Shown piece by piece: positions 42,724-52,472 of a stretch of 64,000 bases of DNA. Both the position numbers and the translations under genes were made by a program. Origin of the DNA: Bacteroidales bacterium (GTDB taxonomy: Bacteria; Bacteroidota; Bacteroidia; Bacteroidales; UBA932); the NCBI GenBank assembly GCA_017938925.1, contig JAGBAO010000017.1, positions 1 to 64,000 of the forward strand. The letters are read 5' to 3'. The notes below the pieces were generated by a model that did no database searches, had not been told where the DNA came from, and saw only the letters and a program-made list of their open reading frames with translations. Numbering within the stretch: the stretch's first letter is position 1; each line of letters starts with the position of its first letter.

Positions 42724-43679
42724 TTTCCGTACATTTCCTTCCTTGACTGCGGGCCGGCTCCCTTATATACGTCCGGGTCTGAAATCCAGGCCTCGACTAT
42801 CCTCTTCTTTCCCTGCATGACGTTGGTCTCGATGAATTTGAGCTGGAGATCAAGTGTCGTGTCCATTGAGCCGGCGATTTCATGTCCGTAATCCACGAAG
42901 TGGTACATGTTGAAGTTGAAATCGTATTTCCTGAATCTGTCCACGAGCTTTCCGCCTCCGAAGAAGCCGAGGTTGAAGAATGCAATCTGCTCGTAAGGGA
43001 CAAGCTCGTCAGATGTTCCGTGCAGCATGAGTGTAGGACAGACATTCTTTTTGAAGTCAACCTTTCCTTCACGCGAAAGGATAGCTCCAGAGAATGACAT
43101 CACTCCCACATAGTTGAATCCCTGGGGAAGAACTGAAGCCCATGAAGTTTCGTTTGCTATTTCATACTCGGCCTGCATCACTGTTATAGCTCCGGCAGAG
43201 GACCCGCTGATAATCATGTTGTCGGGGTCAATTCCCAGTTCGGCTGCATTGTCGATGAGGAATGTAGTGGCACTGAACAGGTCCTCCACAGCCATATGTA
43301 TGGCCTTGTCAAGAACGTTCACCTGAGCCACTCCCACCTTTGTCGAGCCTTTCAGACCGAGACGGTAGTCTATGGATACTACCCTGTAGCCGTTGTCGGT
43401 CAGCTGCCTGAACCAGGTGTTGTAGCTTTCGTCATCTCTGGTTCCTCTGATGAATCCTCCGCCGAACATGAATATGACTGTCGGCTTTTCCTTCCCTTCG
43501 AATGTGGTCCGGCTGTCCTTGGCCGGATTATATACGTCCAGGAAAAGGTCGCAGGTGTCCCTTTGTGCAAACATGTATGTCCCGTCAGGAGTCAGAAAAC
43601 TGTTGTCCATAGTCTTTGATGATGCTGCAAGGCTGAAGGCCAGGGCAGCGATGATGATTGTTAATGTCTTTTTGATCAT
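42720..43679 (-). CDS. Secreted alpha/beta-hydrolase, esterase-like
   Basis: This 319-residue hydrolase has a signal peptide ending near LAASS. The catalytic set is the nucleophile Ser in ISGSSAGAI, a HGTSDELVPYEQ segment (the acid), and His in FVDYGHEIAG. FMFGGGFIRGTRDD contributes the oxyanion region. It resembles BD-FAE or carboxylesterase proteins. The substrate is unknown. It lies four bases after the permease gene on the same strand, so they share a transcript. Confidence 0.8.
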   Translation of the reverse strand: MIKKTLTIIIAALAFSLAASSKTMDNSFLTPDGTYMFAQRDTCDLFLDVYNPAKDSRTTFEGKEKPTVIFMFGGGFIRGTRDDESYNTWFRQLTDNGYRVVSIDYRLGLKGSTKVGVAQVNVLDKAIHMAVEDLFSATTFLIDNAAELGIDPDNMIISGSSAGAITVMQAEYEIANETSWASVLPQGFNYVGVMSFSGAILSREGKVDFKKNVCPTLMLHGTSDELVPYEQIAFFNLGFFGGGKLVDRFRKYDFNFNMYHFVDYGHEIAGSMDTTLDLQLKFIETNVMQGKKRIVEAWISDPDVYKGAGPQSRKEMYGN

Positions 43680-43683
43680 ATTA

Positions 43684-44850
43684 TTAATCTTTATCGTCGT
43701 CCGTTATGAGCTTTTCAGACGGGATCAGCCTTCTTATGGCCTTGTACTGTCTGAAGAATCTGAAAGCGACTACTCTCATCACCGTGTAGCTCGGGATCGC
43801 GATGATCATTCCCAGAGGACCTGCCAGATGTCCGGCAATCAGCAGGACAATGAATATTTCAAGTGGCTTCGCCTTGATGCTGGTGGAATAGATGACAGGC
43901 TGATAGAGTATGTTGTCTATCAGCTGAGTGAAGCAGAATATCGCGATGAGGATGAGAGTGAATGCAATGAAGCTGACATCAAGTCCGATCGGTACGGAGC
44001 TGCTGTATTTGATCACAAGTCCCAATATAGTGCCCATTATTCCACCCATGAGTGGACCGACATATGGCATGATGTTCAGTATTCCTGTCATGAATGCTAT
44101 TCCTATTGCAGCGTTGAATCCCAGTCTGGCGATAAGGAAGAGCCCGAGGAAGTTGAGCAGTGCGACTCCAAGAACTTCCACCATCACTCCTGTGAAGTAT
44201 CTCGAGAGCAGATATCCGATGTCGTCGATGGCTTTGGCAACCTCTTTCTCGATTCTGTCGGGTACGACTGCACTTACCATTGATGTGAACAGCCCTTCGT
44301 CCTTGATGAAGAAGAAGCTTATGAATACAACAGAGAATATACCAATCCCGAGGTCAGTCATGATGGAGGCAGCCGAGCCTATGACTGATGGGAAGATGCT
44401 TGGATCTAACATCTTCTGAAGCTCCTGGATGGCTGCAATCTCAATTCTGAATCCGCTGCCAAGCTTAGGGAAGCTTGTCCTTAGGTAGGTGTTCAGGTCG
44501 GCGAGAGGACCTGATATGTGTCTTGCGGCAGCCTCGATGCTTTCGAGAGAAATTCCCTTTATTATTCCGCTGACTATCGGAACTATCATGGTGATCACTG
44601 CCAGAAACACTGTCATCAGAACTATAAGAGTGAGCATGGTGAGAAGCCAGTCAGGAGCGTGCTTCCCTTTGATGTGTATCTTTCTCAGCAGCGTCATCAC
44701 AGGTTGGGCGACGAGTGAAACCACCACCGCAAGCAGTATATATATGAGTACGCTGCTGAAATACCAGCAGATTCCCCCGATAAGCCCGACTCCTGCTGCA
44801 ATCAGGATGTACTTGGCCAGCTTTTCTGTGTATTTTTCTGGATGTTCCAT
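43684..44850 (-). CDS. AI-2E family (PerM-like) inner-membrane permease
   Basis: This 388-residue membrane protein has the family pattern: two N-terminal helices (IAAGVGLIGGICWYFSSVL), a soluble stretch, and helices around FMTGILNIMPYVGPLMGGI, the signature region. The family includes transporters of autoinducer-2 and of sodium/proton exchange; the substrate here cannot be assigned. The end is basic and acidic without a helix. It is upstream of the esterase and divergent from the small gene at 45009. Confidence 0.85.
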   Translation of the reverse strand: MEHPEKYTEKLAKYILIAAGVGLIGGICWYFSSVLIYILLAVVVSLVAQPVMTLLRKIHIKGKHAPDWLLTMLTLIVLMTVFLAVITMIVPIVSGIIKGISLESIEAAARHISGPLADLNTYLRTSFPKLGSGFRIEIAAIQELQKMLDPSIFPSVIGSAASIMTDLGIGIFSVVFISFFFIKDEGLFTSMVSAVVPDRIEKEVAKAIDDIGYLLSRYFTGVMVEVLGVALLNFLGLFLIARLGFNAAIGIAFMTGILNIMPYVGPLMGGIMGTILGLVIKYSSSVPIGLDVSFIAFTLILIAIFCFTQLIDNILYQPVIYSTSIKAKPLEIFIVLLIAGHLAGPLGMIIAIPSYTVMRVVAFRFFRQYKAIRRLIPSEKLITDDDKD

Positions 44851-44961
44851 TATCTGTTGTCCGGCTCTGATGCCGCGTATGCAAAGTTAGTCTTTATTCT
44901 TTTTTTTCAATGATTGTGCTGAAAAAAATATGGTGTGCCATGGATTGGCACATCAGTGATA

Positions 44962-44970
44962 TACCTTTGC
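44962..44970 (+). promoter_or_regulatory. -7 element of the 40-residue gene
   Basis: TACCTTTGC matches the consensus. The ATG at 45009 follows after about 38 bases. The promoter cannot serve any other gene, since clpC lies on the opposite strand immediately downstream. Confidence 0.6.
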
Positions 44971-45008
44971 ATCAACAAAATGAAGGAAAACTTTTAAAAC
45001 ATAAGGTT

Positions 45009-45131
45009 ATGAATACAGACAACACTCTCGCACGCATCAGCTCAATGATCACTTCAGAGTCCTCTTACATGACTCTCATCGACATGATCAATGAAATGGA
45101 CCTCGAGCTTATGGACATCAGCCTTGCCTAA
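45009..45131 (+). CDS. Small 40-residue protein of unknown function
   Basis: The frame codes MNTDNTLARISSMITSESSY, then a Met/Leu/Ile/Asp-rich end (MTLIDMINEMDLELMDISLA). It has no Cys, no signal peptide and no membrane helix, but the second half can form an amphipathic acidic helix. A consensus promoter lies upstream, and its stop overlaps that of clpC. It lies at the 3' end of clpC and converges with it. I know no family for it. It could be a regulator or client of the Clp machine, but that is only position-based. Confidence 0.55.
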   Translation: MNTDNTLARISSMITSESSYMTLIDMINEMDLELMDISLA

Positions 45132-47452
45132 ACCCACTCGACCAGTGTGCTCTCCTTGTCCTTCGAGAGGGAAATGCGGAGCTTTCCACCGCCATGTCCG
45201 CTTCCGAACATCCTGTCTGTGATGATGTGCTCGGACACAGGATCCTCGATATATTTCTGAATGGCACGCTTGAGCGGTCTGGCCCCATAATTAGGGTCAT
45301 ATCCGGCATCTGCAACGAATCTCTTGGCTCCAGCGGTGATGCTGAGTTCGAATCCGGCCTCCTGGACCCTTTGCTTGAGTCCCTTGAGCTCGATGTCGAT
45401 GATCTTTCCGATATCCTCCTTGGTCAGAGGATTGAAGAACACCTGCTCATCCACACGGTTGATGAACTCTGGCGGAAAAGCCTTTTTGACAGCCTTTTCC
45501 AGCACGCTCTTGCGGTTCACCTGCACATTCCTTCCGGCAGTATTGAAGCCGACTCCGCTTCCGTATTCGTCGAGTTCGCGGCTGCCGACATTGGATGTCA
45601 TGATAAGGATAGTGTTCCGGAAACTTACGGTCCTTCCGTTGCTGTCAGTCAGACGTCCCTCATCCATGACCTGAAGGAGAAGGTTGAACACATCGGGATG
45701 TGCCTTCTCGATCTCGTCCAGCAGGACGACGCAGTACGGTTTGCGTCTCACTCTCTCGCTCAGCTGGCCGCCCTCCTCGAAGCCGACATATCCCGGAGGA
45801 GCTCCGATAAGTCTGGAAACGTTGAACTTCTCCATATATTCGCTCATGTCGAGACGGATCAGATTCTCTTCTGAATCAAAGAGAAACTCGGCAAGCGACT
45901 TTGCAAGCTGGGTCTTTCCCACTCCGGTGGGACCAAAGAACATGAATGTGCCGATAGGTTTTCCCGGGTCCTTGATTCCGGCTCTGTTCCTCTGTATGGC
46001 ACGCACCACCTTGTCGATCGCGTCATCCTGGCCTATTATCCTTCTGCTTATCTTCTCTCTCATCTTCACCAGTCTGGCGCTTTCTCCTTCGGCGACACGT
46101 CCGGACGGAATGCCTGTCATCTTTGATATCACCTCGGCAACGTCTTCCGCCGTGACGATTCCTATCCTTTTCGGATTCTTGAGTCTCACCATGCTGCCGG
46201 CTTCATCCATGGCATCAATTGCCTTGTCTGGGAGGCACCTGTCCGATATGTATCTTTCAGACATGCGCACGCAGGCCTCCAGAGCCTCGTCCGTGTATGC
46301 GACATTGTGGTGCTTCTCATAATTCGCCTTCAGCTTTCCAAGAATGGAGATGGTCTGCTGTATGTCAGTATGCTCGACGACGATCTTCTGGAATCTTCTG
46401 TCCAGGGCGCCATCCTTCTCCACTATCTTTCTGAACTCGTCCATAGTGGTGGCTCCGATGCACTGGATGTCTCCTCTTGCAAGTGCCGGTTTGAGCATGT
46501 TGGCTGCGTCAAGACTTCCCGATGCCCCTCCTGCTCCGACTATAGTGTGGAATTCGTCTATGAACAGAATCACGTCGGGGCTTGCGGCCACTTCGTTGAT
46601 TATGGACTTGAGCCTCTTCTCGAAGTCTCCGCGGTATTTCGTGCCGGCCACGATCGAGCCAAGATCCAGCGAAATGAGTCTCTTGTCAGCAAGTGCCGGC
46701 GGAATGTCTCCGTTTGTTATCTTGATGGCGATGCCTTCCACTATGGCTGACTTTCCGACTCCGGGATCTCCCACCAGCATAGGGTTGTTCTTGCGTCTTC
46801 TTCCCAGAATCTGTATCACTCTCTGGATTTCATCCTCCCTTCCCACAAGCGGGTCCAGCTTGCCTTCCCTGGCAGCCTTTGTGATGTCATATCCGAACTC
46901 CTCCAGTGCGGATACAGCCTTCTCATCATCTTTCTGTTCCTCTTCCCGGACAGCCCTGATGCGTATCTGAGGTGCCTCCTCGTCCTGCTGCGTTTCCTCC
47001 GGCCCCTTCTCTATCATGGAGTTCTTTTCCATGTAGCGATAAACCATTCCATAGTCTATCCCGTTGTCCCTGAGGTAGGTGACTCCGTATGAATCTCCTG
47101 CTCTGAACAGAGCCAGGATAAGATGCTCTACTCCAGCCTGTCTGTTCCTGAGCTTTGTGGCTTCCAGAATGGTGAAGCTCAGGACGTTCTGCACTCCGCG
47201 GGAGAAGGTGATGCTGTCTATTTCCGAATACGGGATGTGCTCGTTTGTGAATATCCTGCTGTCGATGAACTGTTTGAGCTCCTCCACGTCTGTTCCGAGG
47301 CCTCTCAGGGCATCGACTGCGGAGTTCTCCTTATGACGCAGCAGGCCGAGCATCAGGTGGTCCGGAGCTATGCCGTAGCTGCCTGTCCTCATCGCCTCTT
47401 CGCGTGAGTAGTTGATGACTGAATGGAGCTGGTCTGATATGGTGATTTCCAT
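45128..47452 (-). CDS. clpC: ClpC/ClpA-type AAA+ chaperone of the Clp protease
   Basis: This 774-residue protein has an N-terminal Clp repeat domain (residues 1-145), two AAA+ modules with Walker A GDPGVGKSA and GPTGVGKTQ, and the ClpP-docking loop VGFNT in the second (GVGFNTAGRN). The middle (coiled-coil) domain between the AAA modules is short or missing (CLPDKAIDAMDEAGSMVRLKNP runs directly to the next AAA module), so it is nearer ClpA in build. It unfolds proteins for ClpP, which is not in this window. It is divergent from gyrA, with 105 bases between them. Confidence 0.9.
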   Translation of the reverse strand: MEITISDQLHSVINYSREEAMRTGSYGIAPDHLMLGLLRHKENSAVDALRGLGTDVEELKQFIDSRIFTNEHIPYSEIDSITFSRGVQNVLSFTILEATKLRNRQAGVEHLILALFRAGDSYGVTYLRDNGIDYGMVYRYMEKNSMIEKGPEETQQDEEAPQIRIRAVREEEQKDDEKAVSALEEFGYDITKAAREGKLDPLVGREDEIQRVIQILGRRRKNNPMLVGDPGVGKSAIVEGIAIKITNGDIPPALADKRLISLDLGSIVAGTKYRGDFEKRLKSIINEVAASPDVILFIDEFHTIVGAGGASGSLDAANMLKPALARGDIQCIGATTMDEFRKIVEKDGALDRRFQKIVVEHTDIQQTISILGKLKANYEKHHNVAYTDEALEACVRMSERYISDRCLPDKAIDAMDEAGSMVRLKNPKRIGIVTAEDVAEVISKMTGIPSGRVAEGESARLVKMREKISRRIIGQDDAIDKVVRAIQRNRAGIKDPGKPIGTFMFFGPTGVGKTQLAKSLAEFLFDSEENLIRLDMSEYMEKFNVSRLIGAPPGYVGFEEGGQLSERVRRKPYCVVLLDEIEKAHPDVFNLLLQVMDEGRLTDSNGRTVSFRNTILIMTSNVGSRELDEYGSGVGFNTAGRNVQVNRKSVLEKAVKKAFPPEFINRVDEQVFFNPLTKEDIGKIIDIELKGLKQRVQEAGFELSITAGAKRFVADAGYDPNYGARPLKRAIQKYIEDPVSEHIITDRMFGSGHGGGKLRISLSKDKESTLVEWV

Positions 47453-47509
47453 GTGTATCTACGATGAAATTTAATTGACTATGATTGCACAAAATTACTA
47501 AATTTTTCG

Positions 47510-47518
47510 TAACTTTGC
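47510..47518 (+). promoter_or_regulatory. -7 element of the gyrA promoter
   Basis: TAACTTTGC matches TAnnTTTGC; the -33 element is weak (ATTGC near 47484). The ATG at 47558 is about 40 bases downstream. Confidence 0.6.
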
Positions 47519-47557
47519 CAAGATATATCATAAGTGTATAACGTTATTTTATAATAT

Positions 47558-50107
47558 ATGGAAAACGAAACAATAGATGTACCGACAGGAAGAATTGAGC
47601 AGGTGAATATCGACCAGCAGATGAGGAGTGCATATATCGACTACTCCATGTCTGTCATCGTCTCCCGTGCTCTCCCTGATGTCAGGGACGGTTTCAAGCC
47701 TGTGCATAGAAGAGTGCTGTTCGGTATGGACGGACTGGGACTCAGGCATACGAGCCAGACTAAGAAGTCTGCCCGTATCGTCGGAGAGGTCCTCGGAAAG
47801 TTCCATCCGCATGGAGACTTAAGCGTGTATGACGCAATGGCCAGAATGGCGCAGGACTGGAGCCTCAGATACCCTCTTGTCTTCGGACAGGGTAACTTCG
47901 GTTCGATGGACGGTGACCCGGTCGCTGCCATGCGATACACCGAGGCAAAGCTTTCCAAGCTCTCAGACGAGGTTCTTGCAGACCTCGAAAAGGATACTGT
48001 AGATTTTCAGAACAACTTCGACGACTCCCTTCAGGAGCCGACTGTGCTGCCTACGAAGGTTCCGCTTCTCCTGTTGAACGGATCGTCGGGTATTGCAGTC
48101 GGAATGGCGACAAACATGGCCCCTCACAATCTTTCGGAGTGCTGTGACGCCATCTGTGCATATATCGACAATCCAGAGATCACTGTCGAGGAACTCATGC
48201 ACTATGTCAAGGGACCTGACTTCCCGACGGGAGGTATCATCCAGGGACGTCAGGGCATCAAGGATGCGTTCGAGACAGGCCGCGGCCGTATCGTTATCCG
48301 TTCCAAGACCGACATCGAGGTCAGCGATTCAGGACGTGAGACTATAGTCGTGACAGAGATCCCGTACATGGTGAACAAGCGCGAGATGATCGAGAAGATC
48401 GCCGAGCTTGTGGAGAGCAAGAAGATAGAGGGAATATCATACATCAACGATGAGACCACCATGAAGGGTGTCCGCATCGTGATCAAGCTGAAGAAGGATG
48501 CGAACTCGAACGTGGTTCTCAACACCCTCTTCAAGTACACTCCTCTCCAGTCAAGCTTCTCAGTGAACAACGTGGCCCTTGTGAACGGCCGTCCGCGCAC
48601 GCTCAATCTCAAGGACCTCATCAAGTATTTCGTGAAGCACAGACATGAAGTGATCCTCCGCAGGACAAAGTTCGATCTGGACAAGGCCCAGAAGAGGGCA
48701 CATATTCTCGAAGGTCTGCTCAAGGCTCTTGACGTGATCGACCAGATCATCAACATCATCCGTGCATCCAAGAGCGTCGACGAGGCTAAGTCTCAGCTTA
48801 TGGAGACATTCGGATTCTCAGAGGCTCAGGCCACGGCAATCGTAGAGATGCGTCTGCGTCAGCTCACAGGACTCGAAAGAGAAAAGCTTCAGAGCGAATA
48901 TGACGAGCTCATGAAGTTCATCACCTACTGCCAGAATGTTCTTGCTGACGAGACTCTCCAGATGGGAATCATCAAGGATGAGACCATGGAGATGAAGGAG
49001 AAGTACGGAGACGAAAGACGCACGGAGATCGCTCTTTCTGCAGAGGAATTCAATCCTGAAGACTTCTATGCAGATGAGGATGTGGTCATCACCATCTCGC
49101 ACCTCGGATACATCAAGAGGACATCCCTCACCGAATACCGTCTCCAGAACAGGGGAGGAGTCGGAATGAAGGGAAGCGCGACCCGTGATGAGGACTTCAT
49201 CGAGCACATCTATGTGGCGAACATGCACAGCACCATGCTCCTCTTCACTCAGAACGGACGCTGCTACTGGCTCAAGGTCTACGAGATTCCGGAGGGCTCA
49301 CGTGCTTCGAAGGGACGTGCCATCCAGAACGTGATCAACATCGAGCCGGACGACAAGATCAAGACATATCTCAATGTCCGCAGTCTCAAGGACGAAGACT
49401 ATGTAAACAACACATATGTCGTTCTCGGAACCAAGAAGGGTATCATCAAGAAGACATCCCTCGAGGCTTATTCACGTCCTCGTACAAACGGTGTGATCGC
49501 TATCACCGTCCGTGACGGAGACGAGCTCCTTGAGGCGGTTCTCACTACCGGTCACAGCGAAATCCTCCTTGCGGGACGCAAGGGCCGCTGCTGCCGCTTC
49601 GACGAGACAGATGCAAGGGCTCTAGGACGTACTGCTTCCGGAGTTCGTGGTATAAATATTGATGAGGATGATGAGGTTGTGGGAATGATAACCTATGATC
49701 CTACAGCTGAAGATGCTGCAAACCACACGATTCTCGTTGTCAGCGAACACGGATACGGAAAGCGTACCGACTTCGATGAGTACCGCAAGACCAGCAGAGG
49801 TGGAAAGGGTGTGAAGACCTTGAATATCACGGATAAGACAGGTTCTCTTGTCGCAATCAAGAATGTCACGGACGAGAATGACCTGATGATCATCAACCGT
49901 TCCGGTCTCACAATCAGAATGGCAGTCTCAGGAATCAAGGTGGCAGGACGTGCAACTCAGGGCGTACGCCTCATCAACATCAAGGATGGTGACTCTATCG
50001 CAGCTGTTTCCGCAGTGAACAAGAGCGAAGATGAGAATGCAGAGGCTCAGGTGGCCGAGCAGGCAACAGAGCAGACTCCTCAGTCACAGGAACAGAATAA
50101 CGAATAA
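47558..50107 (+). CDS. gyrA: DNA gyrase subunit A, with Leu in the quinolone-resistance region
   Basis: This 849-residue subunit breaks and rejoins DNA by Tyr127 ([11 protein letters not shown]). The breakage-reunion domain spans residues 1-500 and the C-terminal wrapping domain follows, with the GyrA box SRGGKG near residue 750 and an acidic/Gln-rich tail. The quinolone-resistance region reads [12 protein letters not shown], so the residue equivalent to E. coli Ser83 is Leu (Leu88, codon TTA at 47819-47821). In E. coli and Bacteroides this exchange lowers fluoroquinolone binding. The following TPR gene is 21 bases downstream. Confidence 0.97.
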   Translation: MENETIDVPTGRIEQVNIDQQMRSAYIDYSMSVIVSRALPDVRDGFKPVHRRVLFGMDGLGLRHTSQTKKSARIVGEVLGKFHPHGDLSVYDAMARMAQDWSLRYPLVFGQGNFGSMDGDPVAAMRYTEAKLSKLSDEVLADLEKDTVDFQNNFDDSLQEPTVLPTKVPLLLLNGSSGIAVGMATNMAPHNLSECCDAICAYIDNPEITVEELMHYVKGPDFPTGGIIQGRQGIKDAFETGRGRIVIRSKTDIEVSDSGRETIVVTEIPYMVNKREMIEKIAELVESKKIEGISYINDETTMKGVRIVIKLKKDANSNVVLNTLFKYTPLQSSFSVNNVALVNGRPRTLNLKDLIKYFVKHRHEVILRRTKFDLDKAQKRAHILEGLLKALDVIDQIINIIRASKSVDEAKSQLMETFGFSEAQATAIVEMRLRQLTGLEREKLQSEYDELMKFITYCQNVLADETLQMGIIKDETMEMKEKYGDERRTEIALSAEEFNPEDFYADEDVVITISHLGYIKRTSLTEYRLQNRGGVGMKGSATRDEDFIEHIYVANMHSTMLLFTQNGRCYWLKVYEIPEGSRASKGRAIQNVINIEPDDKIKTYLNVRSLKDEDYVNNTYVVLGTKKGIIKKTSLEAYSRPRTNGVIAITVRDGDELLEAVLTTGHSEILLAGRKGRCCRFDETDARALGRTASGVRGINIDEDDEVVGMITYDPTAEDAANHTILVVSEHGYGKRTDFDEYRKTSRGGKGVKTLNITDKTGSLVAIKNVTDENDLMIINRSGLTIRMAVSGIKVAGRATQGVRLINIKDGDSIAAVSAVNKSEDENAEAQVAEQATEQTPQSQEQNNE

Positions 50108-50128
50108 ACTACTTAATACCTATCAATT

Positions 50129-51484
50129 ATGAAGAGAATTTTGATTGCATTGGCAGTTATCCTGTCACTTCAGGTGGCCGATGCTCAGGTAAAGTCTCCT
50201 GAAGCAGTGAAGAAGGCTGTCGAGGGAGCTGAGGCAGCAGCCCAGAATCCAAAGAAGAACATCAAGCCTGCAACCTGGATCAAGCTTGCCGAGTCTTACA
50301 TGGAGGCATATAACAATCCGGCAGGTGCTGCCTGGGTAGGTGCTTCAAAGCAGGAACTCCAGCTCATCCTTGCAGGAGAGCAGCCTCTTTCAGTCGAGGT
50401 GGTTGAACTCAATGGCGTGCCTTACACAAAGGAATCATTCGCAACAAGAGATTATTACTTCAACCAGAACGGCGTTCTTGAGATCATCAAGGTTACAAAG
50501 CCTATCTATGAAAATGCTCTTGCAGAGGCAGTAAAGGCATATGCCAAGGCTAACGAGGTTGACCTCAAGCAGTCTAAGACAAAGGACATCAACGCCGGTC
50601 TTGAGAACATTGCAAGGAAATATCTTGACGAGGGTATGACAAGCTATATGCTCGGAGATCTCGCTGGCGCAAGCGTATGTTTCGAGAATGCTGTCAATGC
50701 ATCTGCAACGGCTCCTCTTTCAAAGGTGGACACTACTTCTCTCTACAATGCAGGTTTCACCGCATGGATGGTTCAGGACTATGAAAGGGCCAAGGGCTTC
50801 TTCGAGTCTTGCATCGAGAACGGCTACTACCATGAGGACGGTGATGCATTTGCAAAGCTTGCCGACACTTATGGAAAGCTCGGCGACAAGGAGAAGATGG
50901 TTGCTGTCCTTGAGAAGGGATTCGGACTTTATCCACAGAGCCAGAGCATCCTTATCGGACTCATCAACTACTATCTTGAGAACAAGCAGAATCCTGAGAG
51001 ACTCTTTGAACTGATTGCCATGGCCAAGACTAACGAGCCTGACAATGCTTCACTCTACTACGTTGAAGGAAACATCTACAACGAACTTCGTCAGGTGGAG
51101 AAGGATGAGGCAAAGGCTGAGGAGTACCTTGCAAAGGCAGTTGCAGCTTACGACGCATGCGAAGGTGTGAACGCAGAGTACGAGTATGGTCACATCGGTA
51201 AGGGCGTCATGTTCTACAACATCGCTATCGAGCTTCAGGACAAGGCTGCAAACGAACTTGATGACAAGAAGTACATGGCTCTCGTCGAGAAGTTCGAGCA
51301 GGCTCTCATGAGTGCTCTTGCACCATTTGAAAAGGCATATCAGGTGTCAAAGGACAATACACTCAGGGTGAATATCGCTGAGTACCTCAAGAACATCTAC
51401 TACCGTTTCAGCACAAAGGGTGCGGAGTATGAGACGGGATATGCAAAATATTCTGAAATAGTCAAGACTGGAGTGGCACAGTAA
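50129..51484 (+). CDS. Exported tetratricopeptide-repeat protein
   Basis: This 451-residue protein has a signal peptide ending near VADAQ and TPR helical repeats through most of its length (YMLGDLAGASVCFENAV, SLYNAGFTAWMVQDYERAKG, DAFAKLADTYGKLGDKEK, and later repeats). It has no enzymatic motif. TPR proteins bind other proteins; the partner is unknown. It lies 21 bases after gyrA on the same strand but is probably a separate function. A strong terminator follows. Confidence 0.85.
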   Translation: MKRILIALAVILSLQVADAQVKSPEAVKKAVEGAEAAAQNPKKNIKPATWIKLAESYMEAYNNPAGAAWVGASKQELQLILAGEQPLSVEVVELNGVPYTKESFATRDYYFNQNGVLEIIKVTKPIYENALAEAVKAYAKANEVDLKQSKTKDINAGLENIARKYLDEGMTSYMLGDLAGASVCFENAVNASATAPLSKVDTTSLYNAGFTAWMVQDYERAKGFFESCIENGYYHEDGDAFAKLADTYGKLGDKEKMVAVLEKGFGLYPQSQSILIGLINYYLENKQNPERLFELIAMAKTNEPDNASLYYVEGNIYNELRQVEKDEAKAEEYLAKAVAAYDACEGVNAEYEYGHIGKGVMFYNIAIELQDKAANELDDKKYMALVEKFEQALMSALAPFEKAYQVSKDNTLRVNIAEYLKNIYYRFSTKGAEYETGYAKYSEIVKTGVAQ

Positions 51485-51505
51485 TCCATTCCGTTGATAA
51501 AGACG

Positions 51506-51545
51506 AAAAGGGGAGCAGGTCTTAAGCCTGTTCCCCTTTTTCGAA
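51506..51545. terminator. Bidirectional terminator at the TPR/phoH junction
   Basis: AAAAGGGGAGCAGG pairs with CCTGTTCCCCTTTT around TCTTAAG (51506-51540), followed by T-rich bases. Both strands have a T-run after the stem. The phoH stop codon (TAA, minus strand, 51522-51524) sits in the loop. Confidence 0.85.
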
Positions 51546-52472
51546 TGCCTTCACGATCTTTGCCACAAGCGGGTGACGGACAATGTCTTCGTTCTTGAAC
51601 ACGATGGTCTTGATGCCCTTTATGTTCTTTGTGAGTTCGATGCCTTTGAGCAGTCCCGAGTCCTTTTTGTTAGGAAGGTCGATCTGGCTTGCATCTCCGG
51701 TGACGATGAACTTTGCATCACAACCCATGCGTGTAAGAAACATCTTCAGCTGACCCATATTGGTGTTCTGGGCTTCATCAAGAATCACGCAGGCCCTGTC
51801 CAATGTGCGTCCTCTCATGTATGCCAGTGGAGCGATCTGTATCGTGCCTTCCGCCATGAACTCCTGCAGTCTCTTTGCCGGAATCATGTCTCCGAGAGCA
51901 TCATATAGAGGCTGAAGGTACGGGTCGAGCTTATCCTTGAGGTCTCCAGGCAGGAATCCCAGCCTTTCGCCGGCCTCGACAGCAGGTCTGGTGAGGATGA
52001 TCCTCTTGATTTCCCTGTTCTTCAACGCTCTGACTGCCAGTGCGATTGCTATGTAGGTCTTGCCTGTTCCGGCTGGGCCGACAGCAAAGATGAGGTCGTT
52101 CTCGAAATAGGCCTTCACCATCTCTTCCTGCGTCCTGTTCCTTGCCTTTATCGGCTTGCCGTCATTCCCGTGGACTATGACGGAATTGCCGCAGAGCCTG
52201 TACCTATCGGGAGATGTTTCTCCATCAAACAGGTCTTCCACATCATACGGGGTTATGTTTCTCTTGTGCTGACGTCTTTCTATGAGACGGAAAAGCTTGA
52301 TCTCGAAGTCGGCGATGTCGGTCTCCTTTCCTTCAAGGATTATTTCTTCGCCTCTTGCAACTACTTTAAGTTCAGGATAGTAGCTGCATAATGACTCGAG
52401 GTTTCTGTTTGCTGCCCCATAGATTTCAATCGGGTCTATCGCTTCAAGTCTGATAATCTTTCTGCTATTCAT
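51522..52472 (-). CDS. phoH: PhoH-like ATPase (YbeZ family)
   Basis: This 316-residue cytoplasmic ATPase has an N-terminal KH-like part (about residues 1-70), then Walker A AVGPAGTGKTYIAIA (about residue 130), GFLPGDLKDK and Walker B VILDEAQNTN. PhoH/YbeZ acts with the YbeY nuclease in ribosome and RNA maturation. The start at 52472 overlaps the end of the upstream CapA-like gene by 8 bases. Its end is inside the terminator loop. Confidence 0.92.
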   Translation of the reverse strand: MNSRKIIRLEAIDPIEIYGAANRNLESLCSYYPELKVVARGEEIILEGKETDIADFEIKLFRLIERRQHKRNITPYDVEDLFDGETSPDRYRLCGNSVIVHGNDGKPIKARNRTQEEMVKAYFENDLIFAVGPAGTGKTYIAIALAVRALKNREIKRIILTRPAVEAGERLGFLPGDLKDKLDPYLQPLYDALGDMIPAKRLQEFMAEGTIQIAPLAYMRGRTLDRACVILDEAQNTNMGQLKMFLTRMGCDAKFIVTGDASQIDLPNKKDSGLLKGIELTKNIKGIKTIVFKNEDIVRHPLVAKIVKAFEKGEQA

